The notes under the pieces are model-generated. The model was given only the letters and a program-made list of their open reading frames with translations, did not search any database and was not told where the DNA came from. The position numbers and the translations under genes were made by a program. From Onishia taeanensis (lineage in GTDB: Bacteria > Pseudomonadota > Gammaproteobacteria > Pseudomonadales > Halomonadaceae), in contig NZ_JABVXC010000004.1 of the NCBI RefSeq assembly GCF_013349955.1, positions 183,036-247,035 of the forward strand: a stretch of DNA of 64,000 nucleotides, in the 5' to 3' direction. Of the stretch, positions 59,335 to 64,000 are shown piece by piece (position 1 is the first letter of the stretch; every line of letters starts with the position of its first letter).

Positions 59335-59577
59335 TTGGCCTATCCAGGCACGCTATCATTCCGCACTTTCCGGCCTGAGCCTGCCAGGCGACATTACTCG
59401 TCCCTATTGCTCGACCTGACCTCAGCAACCTGACTGGCGCAGGACGACTCTCCCAGATAATCAGGCCGGTTGAACAACGATCGGGGCGAGTCCACCGATG
59501 TCAGATGATCGGCCACCTTTTGTCTTGAGATCTCTCCCCCTGGGAGGGCTGGCCAAGAAGCTTGTGAAGAGTAGAAT

Positions 59578-59604
59578 TACAGTCAAGAGAAAATAAGTCG
59601 ATAG
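59578..59604 (+). promoter_or_regulatory. Candidate sigma-28 (FliA) promoter before the YjfB-like gene
   Basis: TACAGTCA and GTCGATAG stand 11 bp apart, matching five and six of eight positions of the flagellar sigma-28 consensus (TAAAGTTT, 11 bp, GCCGATAA). The element ends 45 bp before the start of a putative motility gene, which makes the match more meaningful than by chance alone. Confidence 0.4.
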
Positions 59605-59649
59605 AAACAGCGAAGTACCAAAATTCATCGGTAACAAAAGGAACACCCT

Positions 59650-59874
59650 ATGGATGCATCCATCAATGCCACGGTCGGCATGGCCACGGCACTGCAGCAG
59701 TTCAACAGCAGCCAACAGGCTCAAGCCGAGCTGTTCAAGGAAAACCTTGATACTCAAGCATCACAGGTCAACCAGCTAATGGAGTCGGTCACGCCGCCTG
59801 GCCAAGCGGTTGCTCCGCAAGGCGAATTGGCCACATCAGGCACCATGGGTACCCAGATCAATACCTACGCCTGA
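59650..59874 (+). CDS. Putative motility protein, YjfB-like
   Basis: This 74-aa small protein has N-terminal MDASINATVGMATALQQF and a predicted amphipathic helix (NSSQQAQAELFKENLDTQ), with a Gly/Pro/Thr-rich C-terminal tail. It resembles the YjfB_motility family as I remember it, whose molecular role is not known. AAAAGGA stands 7 nt before the ATG. It is a single gene with its own terminator and a possible sigma-28 promoter; no flagellar genes are in the window. Confidence 0.72.
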   Translation: MDASINATVGMATALQQFNSSQQAQAELFKENLDTQASQVNQLMESVTPPGQAVAPQGELATSGTMGTQINTYA

Positions 59875-59919
59875 TCGCCACCGCTGATTGGGTATTCATG
59901 CCCGATACCCATAAGCAGC

Positions 59920-59951
59920 AATGCCGCGACCTGCACGGTTGCGGCATTTTT
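59920..59951 (+). terminator. Rho-independent terminator after the YjfB-like gene
   Basis: The stem AATGCCGC/GCGGCATT with an inner ACC/GGT extension is followed by TTTTT at 59947-59951. A small extra stem GGGTAT/ATACCC lies just upstream (59890-59910). Confidence 0.85.
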
Positions 59952-60039
59952 ATGCAAAACAGGCTTCCGCCTGCCGCCCTGGCTGATGCAGCCATCAGGG
60001 TTTGCGGTATCATGCAGCCATTACCGGAACGGAGCCATC

Positions 60040-61323
60040 ATGCACGCCGCTCAAGCCGCCCTGCCGTTACCCTTGTCGACCCCCAACCGCAACCTGGTAA
60101 GACTGACGATCGTCCGAGGCATCACCTGGACCGGCTTCCTGGGCGCCATCATCTTCGGCATCGAAGTCCTGGGCTTTCAGTTGCGCGTGCTGCCGATTAT
60201 TACCGTGATTGTCGCCATGGGTCTCATGAACGTTGCCACCTGGTGGCGGTTAGGCCGACCGCGGGCCGTCACGGATACGGAATACCTGCTGCACCTGATG
60301 GTCGATGTGGCCGGTCTTACCCTGCTTTTCTACTTCACCGGCGGCTCCACCAACCCCTTTATCAGTTACTACCTGGTACCGGTGACCATTGCCGCTGCGA
60401 CTCTGCCCTGGATATATGCCTGGATCATCGCCAGCGGCGCCATGGCGGGGTACACCTTCCTGATGCTGTTCTTCGACCAGGTCCCCCAGCTGAGCAACGG
60501 CGTGATCGCCAACAACATCAGCCTTCATGTACTGGGAATGTGGATCAACTTCGGGCTGTCGGCAGGCCTGGTGACCTTCTTTATTTTCAAGATGGCGCAT
60601 GCCCTTCGGCGCCGGGAGAAGACCCTGTCACGTACCCGCGAGGCCGCGCTGCGCAATGAACAGGTACTGGCAGTGGCCACCCAGGCCGCCGGCACCGCCC
60701 ATGAGCTGGGCTCACCGTTATCGACCATGGCGGTGCTCCTCAAGGAGATGCGTCAGGATGCCGGCGACCGGCCACAGCTGATCGAGGATATCGACCTATT
60801 GAGAGCGCAGGTCGACACCTGCAAGACACGACTTCAGCAACTGGTCGCCAATGCCGACCGGCGGCGTCTAGGTGAGCCCGAAAGTCGCGTAGCCGAGGAA
60901 TGGCTTTCGAGCGTGGTGCAGCGCTGGTTGGTGGTCCGGCCAGACGTCAGCCATAAGCTGGAAATAGCCGGACGCCGCGGCAAGCCGGAGCTCGCGGTTG
61001 ACGCGACCCTGGAACAGGCGCTGATGAACCTGCTCAACAATGCCGCAGATGCTAACCCAGAAAACATCGTCATCAGCCTGAACTGGGATGCCAACGAGGT
61101 GATCTTCGATATTCGTGACCATGGCCCAGGGGTTAGCCTGTCGATTGCCGACCAGCTCGGTGAAACCTTCATATCGACCAAGTCCAAAGGCATGGGAATC
61201 GGCCTGGTGCTCACTCATGCCACTATTAACCGCTTCGGTGGCAATGTCAGCCTGTACAATCATGAGGAAGGGGGCACCCTGACGGAGGTCAAGCTGCCCA
61301 GGCGGGATACGAGCCAGGCCTGA
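60040..61323 (+). CDS. roxS: Redox-sensing sensor histidine kinase, RegB/PrrB/RoxS family
   Basis: This 427-aa inner-membrane histidine kinase has about six membrane helices in residues 24-185. The quinone-binding motif GGSTNPF lies at residues 101-107, as in RegB. The H-box AAGTAHELGSPLSTMAVLL has phospho-acceptor His221. The redox-box cysteine is Cys261 (QVDTCKTRLQQL), matching the cysteine of RegB that forms disulfides under oxidation. The N-box LMNLLNNAADANPENI and G-boxes (DHGPGVSL; KGMGIGLVLTHA) follow. It should sense the state of the quinone pool and phosphorylate the response regulator encoded 117 bp downstream. The ATG at 60040 gives a proper N-terminus. Confidence 0.92.
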   Translation: MHAAQAALPLPLSTPNRNLVRLTIVRGITWTGFLGAIIFGIEVLGFQLRVLPIITVIVAMGLMNVATWWRLGRPRAVTDTEYLLHLMVDVAGLTLLFYFTGGSTNPFISYYLVPVTIAAATLPWIYAWIIASGAMAGYTFLMLFFDQVPQLSNGVIANNISLHVLGMWINFGLSAGLVTFFIFKMAHALRRREKTLSRTREAALRNEQVLAVATQAAGTAHELGSPLSTMAVLLKEMRQDAGDRPQLIEDIDLLRAQVDTCKTRLQQLVANADRRRLGEPESRVAEEWLSSVVQRWLVVRPDVSHKLEIAGRRGKPELAVDATLEQALMNLLNNAADANPENIVISLNWDANEVIFDIRDHGPGVSLSIADQLGETFISTKSKGMGIGLVLTHATINRFGGNVSLYNHEEGGTLTEVKLPRRDTSQA

Positions 61324-61440
61324 AAAGAGCCTGAGGGCCCTGAATAGGGTCTGGGCACGCCAGCCTAGCCGCAAGAATGCCACCTTCCCGACCGTATCAA
61401 GCGCGCGCCAGCACGCAGAAAGATCAGAGACGAGGACAAC

Positions 61441-61980
61441 ATGTCAGAGACGCCACAACGCCTGCTGATCATCGACGATGACGAGATGTTCTGCCATGTC
61501 ATGCAGCGGGCCATGAGCCGTCGCGGTTTCGAGGTCATGGTGGCCCACGATGCCGAACAGGCCCTGGCACATGCCCGACAGTCACCGCCCGAGATCGCCA
61601 CCCTGGATTTGAAGCTTGAACAGAGCTCAGGCCTAAAGCTCCTGCCGGAGCTGCTGGAGCTGGCCCCGGCCTGCCGGGTAGTGGTACTCACCGGCTATTC
61701 GAGCATCGCCACCGCCGTGGAGGCGATCAAGCTCGGCGCGGCGAACTATCTGTGCAAGCCTGCCGACGCCGATGAAATTCTGGCCGCCCTGGAGCACCAG
61801 GATGGCAATCCGGATGCCGAAGTCGCCGACAATCCCCCCTCGATCAATCGCGTGACCTGGGAGCACATCCAGAAGGTGCTTCAGGAACATGATGGCAACA
61901 TCTCGGCGACGGCTCGGGCGTTGGGTATGCACCGTCGCACCCTGCAGCGCAAGCTGCAGAAACACCCGGTAAGACGCTAG
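61441..61980 (+). CDS. roxR: Response regulator, RegA/PrrA/RoxR family
   Basis: This 179-aa response regulator has a receiver domain (residues 7-122) with phospho-acceptor Asp56 (ATLDLKLEQSSGL), VLTGYSSIATAVEAIKLGA and KP at the switch. A Fis-type helix-turn-helix lies at residues 137-176 (HDGNISATARALGMHRRTLQRKL). This two-domain layout without a sigma-54 domain is that of RegA/ActR/PrrA and RoxR. GAGGACAAC precedes the ATG. It is the partner of the upstream kinase and probably controls respiratory oxidases and redox-responsive genes (family knowledge). Confidence 0.93.
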   Translation: MSETPQRLLIIDDDEMFCHVMQRAMSRRGFEVMVAHDAEQALAHARQSPPEIATLDLKLEQSSGLKLLPELLELAPACRVVVLTGYSSIATAVEAIKLGAANYLCKPADADEILAALEHQDGNPDAEVADNPPSINRVTWEHIQKVLQEHDGNISATARALGMHRRTLQRKLQKHPVRR

Positions 61981-62047
61981 GCTAGATCTAGCCCCACGTC
62001 TTACCGGAAAACCGGCGAGGCCTTGCCCGAAAGCCGGCCTGACACCG

Positions 62048-62824
62048 CTACTGAGCGGTCCAGCCCAGGTCGATGTTCCAGCTCGCCCCGGTGACAGCGC
62101 CAGCGAGCTCCGAGGCCAGGTAGGCAACCAGTGATGCCACCTCGCCCGGCTCGATCAGGCGCTTGACCGCGGCATTCTTGAGCATGATCTGCTCGATCAC
62201 CTGCTGCTCGTTCATATCATGAAGCTTGGCCTGATCGGCAATCTGATTATCGACCAGCGGGGTCTTCACATAGGCCGGGCAGATGGCGTTGGCCGTGATG
62301 CCCTGACTGCCCCCCTCGAGTGCCGCGGTCTTGGTCAGGCCAATCATGCCGTGTTTGGCACTGATATAGGCGGCTTTGCCGGGTGACGCGACCTGAGCGT
62401 GCACAGACGCGATGTTGATGATGCGCCCCCATCCTCCCTCACGCATCGACGGCCAGGCCGCCTGCGTCAGCAGGAAGGGCGCCGTCAGCATCAGGTCGAT
62501 GATCTGTCGCCACTTGGCCTCCGGGAATTCTTCAATGCTGGACACATGCTGGATACCGGCATTGTTGACCAGGATATCCAGGCGCCCAAAGCGACGCAGC
62601 GCCTCTGCCACCGCCGCACGGCAGGCATCTCCATCGGTCAGATCCGCCTGAAAGAAGACCGCGCCAGCCGCGTCGGCCACTGCCTGACCATCGGGGTTGA
62701 AATCCACCGCTAGTACCTGATGCCCCTGGCGGCAAAACTCCTCGACCACTGCTGCCCCAATACCGCTGGTAGTCCCGGTGACCAAGGCAACTCGCGGCGA
62801 TGTCTCCTGTGACGTGCTACTCAT
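62048..62824 (-). CDS. 3-hydroxybutyrate dehydrogenase
   Basis: This 258-aa short-chain dehydrogenase of the BdhA/HbdH type oxidises D-3-hydroxybutyrate to acetoacetate, part of polyhydroxybutyrate use. The nucleotide motif TGTTSGIGAAV lies near residues 16-26 and NNAGIQHVSSIEEFPEAKW near 86-104. The Ser-Tyr-Lys triad is in IINIASVHAQVASPGKAAYISAKHG (Tyr-x-x-x-Lys). The IQHVxxIEEFP and MLTAPFLLTQAAWPSM segments are hallmarks of this subgroup. It is convergent with roxR, 67 bp apart. PHB is a common reserve in Halomonas. Confidence 0.9.
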   Translation of the reverse strand: MSSTSQETSPRVALVTGTTSGIGAAVVEEFCRQGHQVLAVDFNPDGQAVADAAGAVFFQADLTDGDACRAAVAEALRRFGRLDILVNNAGIQHVSSIEEFPEAKWRQIIDLMLTAPFLLTQAAWPSMREGGWGRIINIASVHAQVASPGKAAYISAKHGMIGLTKTAALEGGSQGITANAICPAYVKTPLVDNQIADQAKLHDMNEQQVIEQIMLKNAAVKRLIEPGEVASLVAYLASELAGAVTGASWNIDLGWTAQ

Positions 62825-63182
62825 TGCTAACTCCTGTAAAAGGCATGACGCTCCGCACGGCGGAGATCCTGAATCAGCATACGATGAGGCTTGCGGAAAA
62901 CACCAGTGCGGCGCTGCAACATATACGGGGCGTCAGACGAAAGCGCTAGGCACATAGGGCGGGCACATAGAGCAGGAATATAGGGCGATCGGTGCAAGTC
63001 AGCGAATGGCGCCCAAGTTAAGTGGGACACGTCAAATCCATAGCGGGAGACAAAGGCCGCGTTAAAAATAGAGGCCGAGCAATGAACGTGGCATGAGATC
63101 TCCGGAGACGCCATAAGCGACACGTAATGCTAGAATACGAGTTTCGACGACACCAACCTCCCCTCACCGCCGCGGAGCCGCC
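62825..63182. other. 358-bp divergent intergenic region
   Basis: This region separates the leftward hydroxybutyrate dehydrogenase from the rightward inositol-monophosphatase gene. It contains a degenerate three-copy repeat of about 13 bp near 62951-62985 (GCACATAGGGCGG, GCACATAGAGCAGG, AATATAGGGCG). A TAGAAT box at 63131-63136 could be the -10 of a rightward promoter, but no good -35 is seen. A 98-codon minus-strand frame here starts with GTG without a ribosome site and has implausible composition. I see no gene in it. Confidence 0.5.
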
Positions 63183-64000
63183 ATGCAGACTGCCCAACGC
63201 CTCGAGATCGCCATCGACATCGCCAAACAGGCCGGCCAGGCCATCATCGACGCCCGTCAGTCACAGGACTTCTCCCAGCGCTACAAAGCCGGGAACGAAC
63301 TGGTGACGGATGCCGATGTCGCCGTCGACACCCTGATCGGTCGCGCCCTCGAAAAGCACTTCCCCGGCGAAGCACGGCTGACCGAGGAACTCTCCCCCGA
63401 TCGCGGCGCCATTGAACAGTCGGGCGCCCTCTGGGTGGTGGACCCCATCGATGGCACCGTCAACTTCGCTCACGGCCTTGCTCACGTGGCGGTGTCCATC
63501 GCCTGGGTCAAGGATGGGCACATCGAGATCGGCGTCGTCCATGCGCCCTTCCTCGGCGAAACCTTTACCGCAGTGCGCGGCCAGGGCGCCTGGCTCAATG
63601 ACGAGCGTATTCGCGTCAGCCGCGCGTCACAGCTAACTAACAGCTTGGTGGCCACCGGTTTTCCCTATCGCCGCGATAGTCGGCCGCCGCTGATCCGTCG
63701 CCTGGCCGCCGTACTCGAGTACTGTCAGGATGTGCGTCGTAACGGTGCCGCCGCCCTCGACCTGTGCAATGTGGCTTGCGGCCGCCTCGATGCCTACTAC
63801 GAGAGCGTCTCTCCCTGGGACTTTGCCGCCGGCGTCCTGATCGCTCGCGAGGCTGGCGCCCGCACCGGCCATCTGTATCCATGCCCGTCGAGCATTCCCG
63901 AAGACCTCTACGGAGAAAATCTGCTGGTCAGCGCCCCGGATATCCATGGCGACTTGGTCAAGCTGTTGGTGCGCGCCGATGAAGACCGACACGAGACCGG
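63183..64000 (+). CDS. Inositol monophosphatase family protein (cut by window edge)
   Basis: This Mg-dependent sugar-phosphatase of the inositol-1-monophosphatase family resembles SuhB and is probably cytoplasmic. The visible 272 codons run off the right edge without a stop. Motifs are in order: metal-binding EELSPDRGAIEQSGALWVVDPIDGTVNFAHG (DPIDGT at residues 87-92) and SPWDFAAGVLIAREAG (about residues 210-225), with RRNGAAALDLCNVACGRLDAYYE between. The length so far already equals E. coli SuhB (267 aa), so few residues are missing. It differs from SuhB in a C-terminal YPCPSSIPEDLYGENL segment. The substrate is not determined; inositol phosphate, NADP or PAP are family possibilities. Confidence 0.85.
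   Translation, partial: MQTAQRLEIAIDIAKQAGQAIIDARQSQDFSQRYKAGNELVTDADVAVDTLIGRALEKHFPGEARLTEELSPDRGAIEQSGALWVVDPIDGTVNFAHGLAHVAVSIAWVKDGHIEIGVVHAPFLGETFTAVRGQGAWLNDERIRVSRASQLTNSLVATGFPYRRDSRPPLIRRLAAVLEYCQDVRRNGAAALDLCNVACGRLDAYYESVSPWDFAAGVLIAREAGARTGHLYPCPSSIPEDLYGENLLVSAPDIHGDLVKLLVRADEDRHET

Noticed and set aside
62827..63123. 98-codon minus-strand frame just upstream of the hydroxybutyrate dehydrogenase
   Set aside because: It starts with GTG without a ribosome-binding site, its composition (many Cys, His, Ser, Pro) is unlike the neighbouring proteins, and it spans a degenerate repeat. It is better read as intergenic DNA.

Overview
The window reads as a chromosomal segment of a halophilic gammaproteobacterium of the Halomonas/Chromohalobacter type (Halomonadaceae). 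The reasons are an ectoine operon (ectABC) whose proteins I recognise as close to those of Halomonas elongata, GC-rich coding sequence, and gene blocks ordered as I remember them in Pseudomonas (mtnA-mtaD-ubiG-mupP-yciK and tol-pal-ybgC-ruvBAC-yebC-aspS). I see no prophage, insertion sequence, CRISPR array, tRNA or rRNA gene. Almost all of the DNA is ordinary chromosomal coding sequence.

Layout. 1-2.5 kb: ectABC on the minus strand (ectC is cut by the window edge). 2.7-4.9 kb: glutathione reductase and a divergent beta-carbonic anhydrase. 5.1-13.2 kb: a complete dipeptide/oligopeptide-type ABC importer (binding protein, two permeases, two ATPases), followed by a LysR regulator and a PepQ-type prolidase on the same strand. 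13.3-15 kb: YheT-like hydrolase convergent with msrA. 15-21.7 kb: tamB, tamA and an unrecognised coiled-coil membrane protein in one operon. 22-23.9 kb: sodB with a repeat-bearing 3' UTR, then a zinc-free MDR oxidoreductase. 23.9-30.4 kb: a UDP-glucose-dehydrogenase-like gene without the catalytic cysteine, galU, then methylthioadenosine salvage (mtnA, mtaD), ubiG and mupP. 30.4-42.2 kb: a long minus-strand run yciK-cpoB-pal-tolBARQ-ybgC-ruvBAC-yebC-aspS-fmdB. 42.6-45.5 kb: hydroxyacid dehydrogenase, PfkB-family sugar kinase and nucleoside hydrolase. 45.5-50.8 kb: acylphosphatase, a doubtful small membrane protein, YihY, a NadM-Nudix fusion, a HypT-like LysR and cardiolipin synthase. 50.9-59.3 kb: class I fumarase, uvrB, an OsmC/HMA-like pair, ygfZ, tatD and prfC. 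59.6-64 kb: a YjfB-like motility protein, a RoxSR/RegBA-type redox two-component pair, 3-hydroxybutyrate dehydrogenase and an inositol-monophosphatase-family gene cut by the right edge.

Themes. Several genes serve osmotic or oxidative stress (ectABC, gor, sodB, msrA, HypT-like regulators, OsmC, RoxSR) and envelope integrity (TAM, Tol-Pal, Cls). Intergenic DNA holds an unusual number of short tandem repeats: 5x13 bp after sodB, 6x12 bp between ruvC and ruvA, about 2.6x19 bp before the hydroxyacid dehydrogenase, and 12x7 bp directly before tatD. I found no convincing wholly new multigene system. The best leads are the cysteine-less Ugd paralogue beside galU, the coiled-coil protein in the tamAB operon, the OsmC/HMA-like pair, and the heptamer array at the tatD start. 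All family assignments come from recognising sequence motifs by eye; no database search was run.
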